DNA from: Rhodococcus sp. 105337
GTDB taxonomy: Bacteria > Actinomycetota > Actinomycetes > Mycobacteriales > Mycobacteriaceae
NCBI RefSeq assembly: GCF_012844225.1
Contig: NZ_JABAGQ010000004.1
Location: forward strand, 1 to 64,000
Direction of reading: 5' to 3'
DNA: 64,000 nucleotides
This document shows positions 18,477-29,338 of the stretch, piece by piece. How positions within the stretch are numbered: position 1 is the stretch's first letter; each line of letters begins with the position of its first letter. The translations under genes and the position numbers were made by a program. Under the pieces are notes generated by a model that saw nothing but the letters and a program-made list of their open reading frames with translations, searched no databases and was not told where the DNA came from.

Positions 18477-19961
18477 GTGACCCTTCGCGAGCGCCGCCGG
18501 TCCGCCGACCGGGCCCTGTTCCACCGCAGCGGAGCGCTGCGCGCCTCCCCCGCGGATCCGTTCTTCCGCGACCTGGGGCGCGCCGCGAACCACAGCGTGC
18601 TGTGGGTGGGGTGCGCCGCGGTGTGCGCGGCCGCCGGTGGCCGGGCCCGCCGCGGCGCCGTCCGGGGACTGTTGTCGGTCGCCGCGGCCAGCGGCCTCGC
18701 CAACGGCGTCCTCAAACCGCTGTTGCCGCGGCGGCGTCCCCCGGCGCGCACCGACCCGAAGTTCGCCCGCCGGATCGTGCCGACCCCGCGGTCCTCGTCG
18801 TTCCCGTCCGGGCACGCGGCATCGGCCGCGGCGTTCGCGACCGGGGTCGCCCTGGAATCGCCGGTCGCGGGTGCGGTGCTCGCCCCGGTCGCGGCGGCGG
18901 TCGCCTACTCCCGCGTGCACACGGGGGTGCACTGGCCCAGCGACGTGGTGGTCGGCGCCGCGGTCGGTGCGGCCGTGGCGTTGTCGACGCGCCGCTGGTG
19001 GGCGGTGCGCGACGACGAGCCCGCCGCGGTCCGCACCGTCGTCGCCGCGCCCGCCCTCGACGGCGGCGACGGCTTACTGCTGGTGGTCAATCCGGGTGCC
19101 GGGAGCAGCGACGAGACCGCGGCGTTGTTGCGGCAGGGACTTCCGCGCGCCGAGCAGATCGCGCTCGACACCGACACCGACCCGGCCGGTCAACTCGACA
19201 CACTCGTCGCCACCCACCGGCCCCGGGCCCTGGGAGTGTGCGGCGGCGACGGCACCGTCGCCGCGGTCGCGGCTGCGGCACGGGCACACGACCTGCCGTT
19301 GGCGGTCTTCGCCGGGGGCACCCTGAATCATTTCGCGCGGGATCTCGGCTCCGACGATCACGCCGCCACGATGCGGGCGGTGACCGGCGGGCACGCCATC
19401 GCGGTCGGACTCGGCGAGGTCACGGTCACGGGCGCGGCCGGCACCAGCACCCGCGTGTTCGTCAACACCGCCGGCATCGGTGGTTATCCCGACACCGTGC
19501 GGCTGCGGGAACGGTGGGAACCGCGCATCGGCAAGTGGCCGGCGGCGGCACTGGCGATGATCGACGTGTTGCGGACCGCGAAACCGATGCGGGGCCGGCT
19601 CGACGGCGCGCCGGCGGCCTGGTGGCTGCTGTTCGCCGGAAACGGCCGGTACACGCCCCGTGACCAGGTGCCGATGTCGCGGACGGCGCTCGATACGGGC
19701 ACCCTCGATGTCCGGTATCTGAGCGCGGATCGCCGCTGGTCGCGGGTGCGGCTGATCTACGCCGCGGCCACCGGCACACTCGGGGCGTCCCCGGTGTACC
19801 GGCAGTACGACACCGCCACCCTGACGGTGCGCGTCGACGGACCCGCCGTGGCATTGGCCACCGACGGAGAAGCGCCCGGCGACGGCACCGTCTTCGGTTT
19901 CCGGGCGCTACCGTCCGCGTTGCGGGTGTACCGGCCGCCGGCCGATCAGTCCGCGCTCTGA
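18477..19961 (+). CDS. PAP2 phosphatase/diacylglycerol-kinase fusion protein
   Basis: A 494-residue two-domain protein. Residues about 30-185 are a membrane PAP2 phosphatase with all three signature motifs: [16 protein letters not shown] and [16 protein letters not shown]. Residues about 200-490 are a lipid/sphingosine/diacylglycerol-kinase catalytic domain with [11 protein letters not shown] and the ATP-binding [11 protein letters not shown] and [14 protein letters not shown]. It could interconvert phosphorylated and free lipids (phosphatidic acid/diacylglycerol or prenyl phosphates); the direction and substrate are unknown. GTG start at 18477. It lies between pafA and prcA on the opposite strand, and its last 16 bp overlap the 3' end of prcA. 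Confidence 0.85.
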   Translation: MTLRERRRSADRALFHRSGALRASPADPFFRDLGRAANHSVLWVGCAAVCAAAGGRARRGAVRGLLSVAAASGLANGVLKPLLPRRRPPARTDPKFARRIVPTPRSSSFPSGHAASAAAFATGVALESPVAGAVLAPVAAAVAYSRVHTGVHWPSDVVVGAAVGAAVALSTRRWWAVRDDEPAAVRTVVAAPALDGGDGLLLVVNPGAGSSDETAALLRQGLPRAEQIALDTDTDPAGQLDTLVATHRPRALGVCGGDGTVAAVAAAARAHDLPLAVFAGGTLNHFARDLGSDDHAATMRAVTGGHAIAVGLGEVTVTGAAGTSTRVFVNTAGIGGYPDTVRLRERWEPRIGKWPAAALAMIDVLRTAKPMRGRLDGAPAAWWLLFAGNGRYTPRDQVPMSRTALDTGTLDVRYLSADRRWSRVRLIYAAATGTLGASPVYRQYDTATLTVRVDGPAVALATDGEAPGDGTVFGFRALPSALRVYRPPADQSAL

Positions 19962-20746
19962 CTCGACGTGCCGTCCGGGCCGGAGTCGGACTCCCCCGCC
20001 CCGGACTCCCCTGCCCCGGACTCGCCGGTGCCGGATTCGGTACCGGCTGGCAGCAGTGCCTCGAGCGCGGCCCCGGAGATCCGGCGGAACGCTCGGCGTG
20101 GCCGCGCCCTCTCGAGCACCGCGACCTCGAGTTCGCCGCGGCCCAGAGCCCGCGGCGTCGCGTCGTTTCCGACCGGTTGCTGCAGGGCCCGCACCGCCAC
20201 GCCCACGGCGTCCTCGAGCGACATCCCGGGACGGTACGACGACCGCAACGCCGTGAGGATCGGTTCGGTGTTGCCCCCCATCACCACGAACTGCGGCTCG
20301 TCGACGATCGACCCGTCGTAGGTGATCCGGTACAGCTGCGACACCTCGTCCCCCTCGGCCCGAGCCACCTCCGCCACACAGATCTCCACCTCGAACGGCT
20401 TGGGCTGATCGGTGAAGATCGACCCGAGGGTCTGCGCGTAGGCGTTCGCGAGCGCCCGCCCCGTCACGTCCCGCCGGTCGTACGAATAGCCGCGCATGTC
20501 GGCGTGCATGATGCCGGACCGGCGCAGGCTTTCGAACTCGTTGTACTTGCCCACCGCGGCGAATCCCAGCCGGTCGTACAACTCGCTGATCTTGTGCAGC
20601 GCCTTCGACGGGTTCTCCGCGACGAACAGAACGCCCTCGGAGTAGATCAGCGCGATCACGCTGCGTCCCCGGGCGATGCCCTTGCGCGCGAGCTCCGAGC
20701 GATCGCGCATGATCTGCTCGGCGGACGCATAGTAGGGAAGCGTCAC
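19946..20746 (-). CDS. prcA: 20S proteasome alpha subunit PrcA
   Basis: A 266-residue alpha subunit. The N-terminus ([25 protein letters not shown]) is the gating segment and helix H0; [26 protein letters not shown] and the [21 protein letters not shown] core are conserved. Alpha rings gate entry to the PrcB chamber and dock Mpa through its C-terminus. The C-terminal about 30 residues are an acidic Ser/Gly/Glu tail encoded by a 15-bp tandem repeat. The GTG overlaps the prcB stop by 4 bp. The 3' end overlaps the convergent PAP2 gene. Confidence 0.93.
   Translation of the reverse strand: MTLPYYASAEQIMRDRSELARKGIARGRSVIALIYSEGVLFVAENPSKALHKISELYDRLGFAAVGKYNEFESLRRSGIMHADMRGYSYDRRDVTGRALANAYAQTLGSIFTDQPKPFEVEICVAEVARAEGDEVSQLYRITYDGSIVDEPQFVVMGGNTEPILTALRSSYRPGMSLEDAVGVAVRALQQPVGNDATPRALGRGELEVAVLERARPRRAFRRISGAALEALLPAGTESGTGESGAGESGAGESDSGPDGTSSQSAD
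19987..20031 (-). repeat. 15-bp tandem repeat in the prcA 3' end
   Basis: Three consecutive units (+ strand CGGACTCCCCCGCCC at 19987, CGGACTCCCCTGCCC at 20002, CGGACTCGCCGGTGC at 20017) and a decayed fourth. In prcA they encode [14 protein letters not shown]. The repeat keeps the reading frame, so unit number can change tail length without breaking the gene. Confidence 0.8.
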
Positions 20747-21597
20747 AGGTCACCTCCAGCGGTACGTTCGGCCACGATCTCCCGGGCCAGCGCGGACAAC
20801 GTTTCCTCGGGCACCTCCACGGCGCCCGCCGCGGTGATCACCACCGCGGTCGGATAGATCCCGCGGGTGGTGTCCGGACCCCCGGTACCGGTGTCGTCGT
20901 CGGCCGCGTCGTACAACGCCTCCACCGCGTTGCGCAACGCCGCCGGCTCGTCTGCCTCCGCCCGGTACAGCTTCTTGAGCGAGGACCGGGCGAACAACGA
21001 GCCGGACCCCACCGCGTGGTACCCGGCACGTTCCTCGTACCGGCCGCCGACCACGTCGTACGACACGATCCGGCCGGCGCGCATCGCGTCGGTCGCATCC
21101 AGATCGAATCCGACGAGCAGCGGCACCACGGCCAGGCCCTGCATGGCCGCACCGAGGTTGCCGCGCACCATCGACGAGAGGCGGTTGGCCTTGCCGTCGA
21201 AGGTCAGCGGCACGCCCTCGATCTTCTCGTAATGCTCGAGTTCGACCGCGAACAGCCGCACCAATTCGACCGCCAGCCCGGCGGTACCGGCAATACCCGC
21301 CGCCGAGTACGAATCGGTGACGAACACCTTCTGCACGTCGCGGGAGGCGATCATGCTGCCCATGGTGGCCCGGCGATCCCCGGCGATCAGCACGCCACCG
21401 GCGAAGGTGAGCGCGACGATCGTGGTGCCGTGCGGTGCCATGTCCACCCGGTCAGCCGCTTCGAACCGGAACCGGTTCTCCGGCAGTAGCTCCGGAGCGT
21501 GGATCCGCAGGTGATCGGAAAAGGAGGACAGAGGTGACGCGAGGTGCAGCCGGGGCTGCACCTCGCGAGAAGAAAACGACGACCGGTCCGCTGTCAC
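20743..21597 (-). CDS. prcB: 20S proteasome beta subunit PrcB, with propeptide
   Basis: A 284-residue precursor. Autocleavage before the Thr in [15 protein letters not shown] would remove a 57-residue propeptide and expose the Thr58 nucleophile. Asp and Lys of the active site fall in [11 protein letters not shown] and [15 protein letters not shown]. The GTG at 21595-21597 overlaps the pup stop by 4 bp and gives a propeptide of normal length; the long frame upstream is out-of-frame antisense to pup. With pup and prcA it is one coupled operon. Confidence 0.93.
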   Translation of the reverse strand: MTADRSSFSSREVQPRLHLASPLSSFSDHLRIHAPELLPENRFRFEAADRVDMAPHGTTIVALTFAGGVLIAGDRRATMGSMIASRDVQKVFVTDSYSAAGIAGTAGLAVELVRLFAVELEHYEKIEGVPLTFDGKANRLSSMVRGNLGAAMQGLAVVPLLVGFDLDATDAMRAGRIVSYDVVGGRYEERAGYHAVGSGSLFARSSLKKLYRAEADEPAALRNAVEALYDAADDDTGTGGPDTTRGIYPTAVVITAAGAVEVPEETLSALAREIVAERTAGGDL

Positions 21598-21785
21598 TGG
21601 CCACCCTTCTGTACGTATGCCCGCACGAAGTCCTCGGCGTTCTCCTCGAGCACGTCGTCGATCTCGTCGAGAAGATCGTCTGTATCCGAAGCGAGCTTCT
21701 CGCGACGTTCCTGACCGGCACCGCCGTCGCCGACGCCCTCGTCGTCGTCTCCGCCGCCACCGCGTGTGGTCTGCTCTTGCGCCAT
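21594..21785 (-). CDS. pup: Prokaryotic ubiquitin-like protein Pup
   Basis: A 63-residue protein with a disordered Gly/Asp-rich N-terminus ([10 protein letters not shown]) and the conserved C-terminal half [20 protein letters not shown] that forms the Mpa-binding helix. It ends in Lys-Gly-Gly-Gln, so the Gln must be deamidated to Glu by Dop before PafA can use it. One residue shorter than the M. tuberculosis protein (64). It precedes prcB with a 4-bp overlap and follows dop on the same strand with a 154-bp gap that probably holds its promoter. Confidence 0.96.
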   Translation of the reverse strand: MAQEQTTRGGGGDDDEGVGDGGAGQERREKLASDTDDLLDEIDDVLEENAEDFVRAYVQKGGQ

Positions 21786-21939
21786 AGCCGCCGACCTCCT
21801 CCTGTATCCGTGCGATTCCCGTCACCGGTCGACGATCGGTGAGGCCACCGCTACTTCAGACCCCCACCCTACCGAGCCGCACCCCTCCGGGGCGACGACA
21901 CGACGAGGCTCGCGTGCGTACCGTCCCGGTGGGTCGCGG

Positions 21940-23433
21940 TCAGTGCGTGAGCTGATCGACCAGTTCGGCGGCCGACTGCGCATTGTCGAGCAGTTCCCCG
22001 ACGTGGGCGCGGCTGCCCCGCAACGGTTCGAGGGTGGGGATGCGGACCAGCGATTCCCCACCGAGATCGAAGATGACCGAATCCCAGCTCGCGGCGGCGA
22101 TGTCGGCGCCGAACCGGCGCAGGCACTCGCCGCGGAAGTAGGCCCGGGTGTCCGACGGCGGGGTGTGCACCGCGTCGAGCACCTGCTGTTCGGTGACGAG
22201 CCGCTGCATCGAACCCCGCGCGACGAGCCGGTTGTAGAGCCCCTTGTCGAGTCGCACGTCGGAGTACTGCAGGTCCACCATGTGCAGTCGCGGAGCCGAC
22301 CACGCCAGGTTCTCACGCTGCCGGAATCCCTCGAGCAACCGCAGCTTCGCCGGCCAGTCCAGCAGATCCGCGCACTCCATAGGGTCGCGTTCGAGCAGGT
22401 CCAGCACCATCGCCCATTTCTCGAGAATGTCGAGAATGCGCTTGTCGTCGGTGCCGTCGTGGAACCGCGCGGCCCGCTCGTGGTAGATCCGCTGCAGTGC
22501 CAGCCCGGTCAGTTCCCGGCCGTCCGTGAGCGCGACGGTCTTGCGCAGCGTCGGATCGTGACTGATGTGGTGCACGGCGGTCACCGGGCGAGCGAGCTGC
22601 AGGTCGCTCAGGTCCACGCCCGCTTCGATCAGGTCGAGCACCAGCGCCGTGGTGCCTACCTTGAGGTACGTCGACATCTCCGCGAGGTTGGCGTCGCCGA
22701 GGATCACGTGCAGGCGCCGGTACTTGTCGGCGTCGGCGTGCGGTTCGTCGCGGGTGTTGATGATGCCGCGCTTGAGGGTCGTCTCCAGACCCACTTCGAC
22801 CTCGATGTAATCGGAGCGCTGCGACAGCTGGAACCCGGCCTCGTCGCCGTTCTGGCCGATCCCGACCCGGCCCGACCCGCAGATCACCTGCCGGGAGGCG
22901 AAGAACGGGGTCAGGCCCGCCACGATCGACGAAAACGGGGTCTGCCGTGCCATCAGGTAGTTCTCGTGGGTGCCGTACGAGGCGCCCTTGCCGTCGACGT
23001 TGTTCTTGTACAGCTGCAGTTGCGGTGCGCCGGGCACGCTCGACGCATGCCGGGCGGCGGCTTCCATCACCCGCTCGCCGGCCTTGTCCCAGATCACCGC
23101 GTCGAGCGGGTCGGCCACTTCGGGCGCGGAATATTCGGGGTGGGCGTGGTCGACATACAGCCGGGCCCCGTTGGTGAGGATCATGTTCGCGGCACCGACC
23201 TCGTCGGCGTCGATCACCGGGGCGGGACCGTTGAACCGGCCCAGATCGAAGCCGCGGGCGTCGCGGAGGGGGGATTCCACCTCGTAGTCCCAGCGGGTGC
23301 GCTTGGCGCGTGGCACCCCTTCGGCGGCGGCATAGGCAAGCACCGCCTGGGTGGAGGTGAGAATCGGGTTCGCTGTGGGGTCGTGAGGCGAAGAGATCCC
23401 GTATTCGACCTCGATACCGATGATCCGCTGCAT
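21940..23433 (-). CDS. dop: Pup deamidase/depupylase Dop
   Basis: A 497-residue PafA homologue. The first strand is [12 protein letters not shown]; conserved segments include [36 protein letters not shown] and [18 protein letters not shown]. It hydrolyses the C-terminal Gln amide of Pup and cleaves Pup from conjugates. The ATG at 23431-23433 ([12 protein letters not shown]) is the family start; upstream codons in the frame are Pro/Arg/Ala-rich and unconserved. A strong hairpin separates it from mpa upstream, so dop-pup-prcB-prcA may have its own promoter. Confidence 0.94.
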   Translation of the reverse strand: MQRIIGIEVEYGISSPHDPTANPILTSTQAVLAYAAAEGVPRAKRTRWDYEVESPLRDARGFDLGRFNGPAPVIDADEVGAANMILTNGARLYVDHAHPEYSAPEVADPLDAVIWDKAGERVMEAAARHASSVPGAPQLQLYKNNVDGKGASYGTHENYLMARQTPFSSIVAGLTPFFASRQVICGSGRVGIGQNGDEAGFQLSQRSDYIEVEVGLETTLKRGIINTRDEPHADADKYRRLHVILGDANLAEMSTYLKVGTTALVLDLIEAGVDLSDLQLARPVTAVHHISHDPTLRKTVALTDGRELTGLALQRIYHERAARFHDGTDDKRILDILEKWAMVLDLLERDPMECADLLDWPAKLRLLEGFRQRENLAWSAPRLHMVDLQYSDVRLDKGLYNRLVARGSMQRLVTEQQVLDAVHTPPSDTRAYFRGECLRRFGADIAAASWDSVIFDLGGESLVRIPTLEPLRGSRAHVGELLDNAQSAAELVDQLTH

Positions 23434-23489
23434 AGCGTCGAGCCTAGGCGATGCGGGTGCGCGCGGCGTCGGGACGCCGATCCGATGGG

Positions 23490-23530
23490 CCGAGGGCCGG
23501 TGCCCGCGCGTGGCGGGCACCGGCCCTCGG
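23490..23530. terminator. Perfect 18-bp hairpin after mpa
   Basis: Arms CCGAGGGCCGGTGCCCGC and GCGGGCACCGGCCCTCGG pair over 18 bp without mismatch around a 5-nt GCGTG loop. It lies 25 bp past the mpa stop on the minus strand and 57 bp before the dop start. No U-tract. The strongest hairpin seen in the window; it should largely isolate mpa from dop-pup-prcBA. Confidence 0.75.
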
Positions 23531-23554
23531 TGCCGATCGGAACTCTCTGTGTTC

Positions 23555-25339
23555 CTACAGGTACTGACCGGTGTTCGACTCGGTGTCGATCGCCCGGCTG
23601 GCGCTGGCGTTCTTGCCGGTGACCAGCGTGCGGATGTAGACGATGCGTTCGCCCTTCTTGCCCGAGATCCGGGCCCAGTCGTCCGGGTTGGTGGTGTTGG
23701 GCAGGTCCTCGTTCTCCGCGAACTCGTCGACGATCGAGTCGAGCAGATGCTGCACCCGCAGACCCGGCGCGCCGGTCTCGAGCACCGACTTGATCGCGTA
23801 TTTCTTGCCGCGGTCGACGATGTTCTGGATCATCGCGCCGGAGTTGAAGTCCTTGAAGTACAGGACTTCCTTGTCGCCGTTGGCGTAGGTGACCTCGAGG
23901 AAGCGGTTCTCCTCCGACTCGGCGTACATGCGGTCGACGACCCGTTCGATCATCGCCCGGATGCACGCGGCGCGATCGCCGCCGAATTCGGCGATGTCGT
24001 CGGCGTGCACCGGCAGGGTCTCGGTGAGGTACTTGGAGAAGATGTCCAGTGCCGCTTCCGCGTCGGGCCGCTCGATCTTGATCTTCACGTCCAGCCGGCC
24101 GGGCCGCAGGATCGCCGGGTCGATCATGTCCTCGCGGTTGGACGCGCCGATGACGATGACGTTCTCGAGTCCTTCGACGCCGTCGATCTCGCTGAGCAAC
24201 TGCGGCACGACGGTGGTCTCCACATCGGAGGACACCCCCGAGCCGCGGGTACGGAAGATCGAATCCATCTCGTCGAAGAACACGATCACCGGAGTGCCCT
24301 CGGACGCCTTTTCCCGCGCCCGCTGGAAGATCATCCGGATGTGCCGCTCGGTTTCACCGACGAACTTGTTGAGCAGTTCGGGGCCCTTGATGTTGAGGAA
24401 GAAGGACTTGGCGTCCTTGGAATCCTCGCCGCGGGCCTCGGCGATCTTCTTCGCGAGAGAGTTCGCGACCGCCTTGGCGATCAGCGTCTTTCCGCAGCCG
24501 GGCGGCCCGTACAGCAGCACGCCCTTCGGGGGCCGCAGCGCGTACTCGTGGAACAGGTCCTTGTGCAGGAACGGCAGTTCCACCGCGTCGCGGATCTGCT
24601 CGATCTGCCGGCCCAGGCCACCGATGTCGCCGTAATCGACGTCCGGGACCTCCTCGAGCACCAGGTCTTCTACCTCGGCCTTCGGTACGCGTTCGAAGGC
24701 GTACCCGGCCTTGCTGTCGACCAGCAGGGAGTCGCCCGGCCGCAGCTTGAAGTTGTCCGGCCCGTCGGTCTCGTCGGTGTTCGAGGTGCTCGCCGGGTCG
24801 AGGGTGCGGGCCGCCGCGGCGGCCAGGGGCGCGGCCAGCCACACGACGCGTTCCTCGTCGGCGTGCCCGACCACCAGCGCGCGGCGCCCGTCGTCGAGCA
24901 GTTCGCGCAAGGTGGTGATCTCGCCGACGCGCTCGAACTCGCCTGCTTCGACGATGGTCAGAGCTTCGTTGAGCCGTACGGTCTGCCCGGGACGGAAGTC
25001 GTCGAGTTCGAGATTCGGCGACACCGCCACCCGCATCTTGCGGCCCGAGGTGAACACGTCGACGGTGTGGTCGTCGTAGGTCTCGAGCATCACTCCGTAG
25101 CCGCTGGGCGGCTGTCCGAGCCGGTCGACTTCCTCCCGCAGCGTGATCAACTGCTGGCGGGCGTCCTTGAGGGTCTCGAGCAGCTTGCCGTTGCGCACGG
25201 TGAGGGACTCGAGGCGGGCTTCGAGGTCGCGTACCCGATCGGACGGTTCGGCGAGCATGCGGCGCAGCGTGGCAACCTCCGCGCGCATCTCGTCGATCTC
25301 CCGTGCCGCCGCAACCGCATCCGGATTCTGTGAGTTCAT
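23555..25339 (-). CDS. mpa: Proteasome-associated AAA+ unfoldase Mpa/ARC
   Basis: A 594-residue AAA+ ATPase. Residues about 10-75 form the coiled coil that captures Pup; two OB-type subdomains follow; Walker A GPPGCGKT is near residue 277 and Walker [11 protein letters not shown] near 350, with sensor and arginine residues in [18 protein letters not shown]. The C-terminal GQYL has the penultimate Tyr needed to dock into the PrcA ring. The ATG at 25337-25339 is preceded by GGAGGGAG. Divergent from the LppK-like gene across 185 bp. Confidence 0.95.
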   Translation of the reverse strand: MNSQNPDAVAAAREIDEMRAEVATLRRMLAEPSDRVRDLEARLESLTVRNGKLLETLKDARQQLITLREEVDRLGQPPSGYGVMLETYDDHTVDVFTSGRKMRVAVSPNLELDDFRPGQTVRLNEALTIVEAGEFERVGEITTLRELLDDGRRALVVGHADEERVVWLAAPLAAAAARTLDPASTSNTDETDGPDNFKLRPGDSLLVDSKAGYAFERVPKAEVEDLVLEEVPDVDYGDIGGLGRQIEQIRDAVELPFLHKDLFHEYALRPPKGVLLYGPPGCGKTLIAKAVANSLAKKIAEARGEDSKDAKSFFLNIKGPELLNKFVGETERHIRMIFQRAREKASEGTPVIVFFDEMDSIFRTRGSGVSSDVETTVVPQLLSEIDGVEGLENVIVIGASNREDMIDPAILRPGRLDVKIKIERPDAEAALDIFSKYLTETLPVHADDIAEFGGDRAACIRAMIERVVDRMYAESEENRFLEVTYANGDKEVLYFKDFNSGAMIQNIVDRGKKYAIKSVLETGAPGLRVQHLLDSIVDEFAENEDLPNTTNPDDWARISGKKGERIVYIRTLVTGKNASASRAIDTESNTGQYL

Positions 25340-25467
25340 GAGCGACTCCCTCCATGTGGTTATTCCACGCTACCGGGCGTTGGCCGAATGTGTACGACGA
25401 CACGAAATCGTCGGGTACCGAACAGGTGTCGGTGTGCTCGACCGGCACCTCCCCGGCACCCGGTCAG

Positions 25468-25486
25468 CGCTGTTAGGCTAACCTAA
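25468..25486 (+). promoter_or_regulatory. IdeR/DtxR-like iron box upstream of the LppK-like gene
   Basis: The 19-mer agrees with the IdeR consensus TTAGGTTAGGCTAACCTAA at 15 of 19 positions; the right half (TTAGGCTAACCTAA, 25473-25486) is a full match over its last 14 positions, and the left four bases differ. It also contains a plausible -10 hexamer TAGGCT at 25474-25479, so a bound repressor would block the promoter. It lies 38 bp before the GTG of the lipoprotein gene and about 130 bp from the divergent mpa start. Confidence 0.5.
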
Positions 25487-25524
25487 CTATCTGTTTCGTC
25501 CCTTGTCCCGAAAGGACCCACTCC

Positions 25525-26013
25525 GTGACCACCCGAACCCTGTTGGCCGCCGCCGCGGTGGCCGCCGTGGCACTGCTGCCCGCCTGCTCCGACTCGTCGT
25601 CGGACACCACCACCACCGACAGCACAGCGACGAGCGCGACCACCACCGCCACCACGACGACTGCCACCGCGGCGGCCCCGGTCGACGCGGCGGTCCTGCA
25701 GCAGCCGGTGGACGTGTTCTTCGACCCCGCCGCGACCACCGACGACCGCGTCGCCGTCGTCGAGGACGGCGACGAGCACCGCGCCGAACTCGACCAGTTC
25801 ACGGGCGTGCTCGCCGGCTACCCGCTCACCGGCACCGTCGGCGAGGTCACCGTCGTCGACGACGACACCGTCACCGCGACCACCGAGGTCGCCGGGCCGC
25901 ACGGCGGCGCCCCGATGCCTCTGCAATTCAGCCGCACCGACGACGGGCGCTGGGTCCTCGACGACGACGCCGCCTGCTCGATCCTCGAAATGGGCCGGAT
26001 CACCTGCGCATAA
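25525..26013 (+). CDS. Secreted lipoprotein, LppK-like
   Basis: A 162-residue protein with a lipoprotein signal peptide: positively charged start, Ala/Leu/Val core and lipobox LLPAC with Cys21 as the lipidation site. A Thr/Ser/Asp-rich linker (about residues 22-50) follows, then a small NTF2/DUF-like domain with two Cys near the end (DDAACSILEM, GRITCA) that may form a disulphide. Position beside mpa matches Rv2116 (lppK). The possible IdeR box suggests iron control. Function unknown. GTG at 25525, GAAAGGA 9 bp upstream. Confidence 0.75.
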   Translation: MTTRTLLAAAAVAAVALLPACSDSSSDTTTTDSTATSATTTATTTTATAAAPVDAAVLQQPVDVFFDPAATTDDRVAVVEDGDEHRAELDQFTGVLAGYPLTGTVGEVTVVDDDTVTATTEVAGPHGGAPMPLQFSRTDDGRWVLDDDAACSILEMGRITCA

Positions 26014-26025
26014 TCGCGCCCCGGC

Positions 26026-26048
26026 CCGTCGGACTCCCGGCCCGACGG
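26026..26048. terminator. Hairpin between convergent lipoprotein and trmI genes
   Basis: Stem CCGTCGG/CCGACGG with a 9-nt loop, 12 bp after the lipoprotein stop and 16 bp before the trmI stop. Likely bidirectional. Confidence 0.4.
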
Positions 26049-26064
26049 ACTCGCAGCCGCTGGG

Positions 26065-26991
<927 letters not shown>

Positions 26992-27162
26992 CTAGCGTGC
27001 CAGGTCGCGCCCGGCGGCCGACCACGCCCCCCACCGACCACGCCCTCACCGGCGGCGGCGCACCCGGTGTGCGCCGCACGGCGCCGCGACTGCCATCATC
27101 GGATCCGGCGCCCGGTTCCCACCGGGCGCCGTGCCGTCCCATCCCCACAAGGAGTTCCCGCA

Positions 27163-27993
27163 GTGAGCGCCGCCTCGTACTACGTGCCCGTCCCCGTCCC
27201 CACCGATCCCGGGGCCGACCCCGACGTGAGCATCGAACGTTTCCGGCCCACCGAGCACACCGTGAGCACCTGGGGACCCGACCTGCAGCACGGCGCGCCG
27301 CCGTCCGCGTTGCTCGCCCGCGCGCTCGAACGGCACCGGCCGCGCCCCGGCACCCGGCTGACCCGCATCACCGTCGACCTGCTCGGTCCGGTTCCGCTCA
27401 CCGACCTCGAGGTGCGCACCCGGATCGACCGGCCGGGCCGCAAGATCGAACTGGTCGTCGCCGAACTGTGGGCCACCGCCCCCGACGGCACCGCCCGGGC
27501 GGTCGCGCGGGGCACCGGCTGGCGGCTCGAGACCGTCGACCTGCCCGACGTCGCTCGCACCTCGGAGCCGCCGCTGCCGCCGGTCGACACCGTTCCCGCG
27601 GGCTCGGTCGGTCACCCGGCGTGGTCGGGCGGATACATCTCTACCCTCGAGTGGCGGGTCGTCACCGAGTTCGGGGTGCCGGGCCCCTCCGCGGCGTGGG
27701 TGTGTGCCCCGCTGCCGCTGGTGGACGGCGAAACCCCCACCGGGCTGGACCGGCTGATGACCGTCGCCGACGTCGCCAACGGTGTCGGCTCCAAGCTCGA
27801 CCCCACCCGCTGGCTGTTCCTCAACACGGAACTGACCGTGCACCTGTTCCGCGCTCCCGACCCCACCTGGGTCGGGATCTCCGCCGAGACGTCCGTGGGT
27901 CCCGACGGCGTCGGTATGACCGCCGGGGTGCTCTACGACGAGGCCGGTGCACTCGGCCGCATCGCCCAGAACGTGCAGGTGCGGTCCCGCTGA
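27163..27993 (+). CDS. TesB-like double-hotdog thioesterase family protein
   Basis: A 276-residue protein with two hotdog halves: WGPDLQHGAPPSALLARAL (helix of the first hotdog), RITVDLLGPVPLTDLEVRTR, then TVADVANGVGSKLDP and WLFLNTELTVHLFRAP of the second. It resembles actinobacterial acyl-CoA thioesterase family proteins. The GTG at 27163 has AAGGAG 9 bp upstream; the long frame before it is antisense to trmI. The stop codon lies in the loop of a strong hairpin. The substrate is unknown. Confidence 0.8.
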   Translation: MSAASYYVPVPVPTDPGADPDVSIERFRPTEHTVSTWGPDLQHGAPPSALLARALERHRPRPGTRLTRITVDLLGPVPLTDLEVRTRIDRPGRKIELVVAELWATAPDGTARAVARGTGWRLETVDLPDVARTSEPPLPPVDTVPAGSVGHPAWSGGYISTLEWRVVTEFGVPGPSAAWVCAPLPLVDGETPTGLDRLMTVADVANGVGSKLDPTRWLFLNTELTVHLFRAPDPTWVGISAETSVGPDGVGMTAGVLYDEAGALGRIAQNVQVRSR

Positions 27994-28010
27994 TCGCGAG
28001 ACCGCACCTG
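27976..28010. terminator. 15-bp hairpin with the thioesterase stop codon in its loop
   Basis: Arms CAGGTGCGGTCCCGC and GCGAGACCGCACCTG pair with one mismatch around the loop TGATC, whose first three bases are the stop codon of the thioesterase gene. The 5' arm is coding sequence. It stands before the convergent hisG (stop at 28056) and can act both ways. Confidence 0.7.
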
Positions 28011-28055
28011 AGGTGAGAGACGGGATGTGCCCGCCGGTAGTTCTTCTCCGGAGAG

Positions 28056-28919
28056 CTATTCGGCGGCGCGCATCGCGCGGCACGACCGGATGTTCGACGC
28101 GAGGATGGCGTGCGCCCCGATCTCGGCGAGACGATCCATCACCGCGTTGTGGCCCTTGCGGGGCACCATGGCCCGCACCGCGACCGACGAGTCGTTCGCC
28201 AGCGGGGAGATCGTCGGGGACTCGAGTCCCGGCGTGACCTGCACCGCCTGCTCGAGCAGGTGCTTCGGGCAGTCGTAGTCGAGCATCACGTACTGCTGCG
28301 CGAAGACCACGCCTTCGAGCCGGGCGATGAGCTGATTGCGGGCCCGATCGGCACGATCGGAGCCTTCCCGCTCGATGAGCACACCTTCCGAATCGCACAG
28401 CGAGTCACCGAACGCCACGAGATCGTGCTGCCGCAGCGTGCGACCCGACCCGACCACGTCGGCGATCGCGTCGGCCACCCCGAGCTGGATGGAGATCTCC
28501 ACCGCCCCGTCGAGCCGGATCACGGTCGCGTCGAGACCACGGGACTCGAGGTCCCGGCGCACCAGATTCGGGTACGACGTGGCGATCCGCAGCCCGTGCA
28601 GGTCCTCGACCGCCCAGTCGCGGCCCTTGGGGCCGGCGTACCGGAACGAGGACCGCCCGAACCCGAGCGAGAGCCGCTCCGCGACGGGCGCACCCGAATC
28701 GAGGGCCAGGTCACGGCCGGTGATCCCCAGGTCCAGCTCACCGGACCCGACATAGATCGCGATGTCCTTCGGGCGCAGGAAAAAGAATTCGACGTCGTTG
28801 ACGGGATCGATGACTGTCAGATCCCGCGAATCGGTGCGGCGCCGGTACCCGGCCTCCTGCAGAATCTCGGCGGCAGACTCGGACAACGAGCCCTTGTTGG
28901 GAACTGCGACGCGCAGCAT
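28056..28919 (-). CDS. hisG: ATP phosphoribosyltransferase, long form, HisG
   Basis: A 287-residue long-form HisG catalysing the first step of histidine synthesis (ATP + PRPP). [19 protein letters not shown] is the N-terminal binding domain; [17 protein letters not shown] is the PRPP loop; the C-terminal regulatory domain ([43 protein letters not shown]) binds histidine for feedback inhibition. ATG at 28917-28919 with GAAAGGA upstream. Downstream of hisE on the same strand (87-bp gap), as in mycobacteria. Confidence 0.95.
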   Translation of the reverse strand: MLRVAVPNKGSLSESAAEILQEAGYRRRTDSRDLTVIDPVNDVEFFFLRPKDIAIYVGSGELDLGITGRDLALDSGAPVAERLSLGFGRSSFRYAGPKGRDWAVEDLHGLRIATSYPNLVRRDLESRGLDATVIRLDGAVEISIQLGVADAIADVVGSGRTLRQHDLVAFGDSLCDSEGVLIEREGSDRADRARNQLIARLEGVVFAQQYVMLDYDCPKHLLEQAVQVTPGLESPTISPLANDSSVAVRAMVPRKGHNAVMDRLAEIGAHAILASNIRSCRAMRAAE

Positions 28920-29006
28920 GACGAACGTCCTTTCGGAAAGGGAGGGAAGAATCGACGAGGTCCACGGGCACGGACGGCAGCCACCTCGAAGCGGCGGCGC
29001 CGGCCG

Positions 29007-29288
29007 TCACAGATGCTTGTAGACGTCCTCGAGCTTCAGACCGCGCCCCACCATCAGAACCTGCACCCAGTACAGCAACTGCGAGATCTCCTCGGAGAGC
29101 TCCTCATCGGACTGGTACTCGGCGGCGATCCATACCTCGCCGGCCTCCTCGATCACCTTCTTGCCCTGCGCGTGGACACCGGCGTCCAACGCGGCGACGG
29201 TGCCGGACCCCTCAGGACGGGTCACAGCACGTTCGGACAGCTCGGCGAACAGGGAATCGAAGGTCTTCACAGGGGTTGATTGTTTCAT
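29007..29288 (-). CDS. hisE: Phosphoribosyl-ATP pyrophosphatase HisE
   Basis: A 93-residue MazG-like all-alpha pyrophosphohydrolase, the second histidine step (PR-ATP to PR-AMP). Metal-binding acidic residues lie in [22 protein letters not shown] and [13 protein letters not shown]. The ATG at 29286-29288 gives the same N-terminal extension ([14 protein letters not shown]) as mycobacterial HisE. First gene of hisE-hisG. Confidence 0.93.
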   Translation of the reverse strand: MKQSTPVKTFDSLFAELSERAVTRPEGSGTVAALDAGVHAQGKKVIEEAGEVWIAAEYQSDEELSEEISQLLYWVQVLMVGRGLKLEDVYKHL

Positions 29289-29338
29289 GCCGCGCCGCTC
29301 CCCCCGAATTCAGGACACCACCGCGCCCGGCGCGCGGC

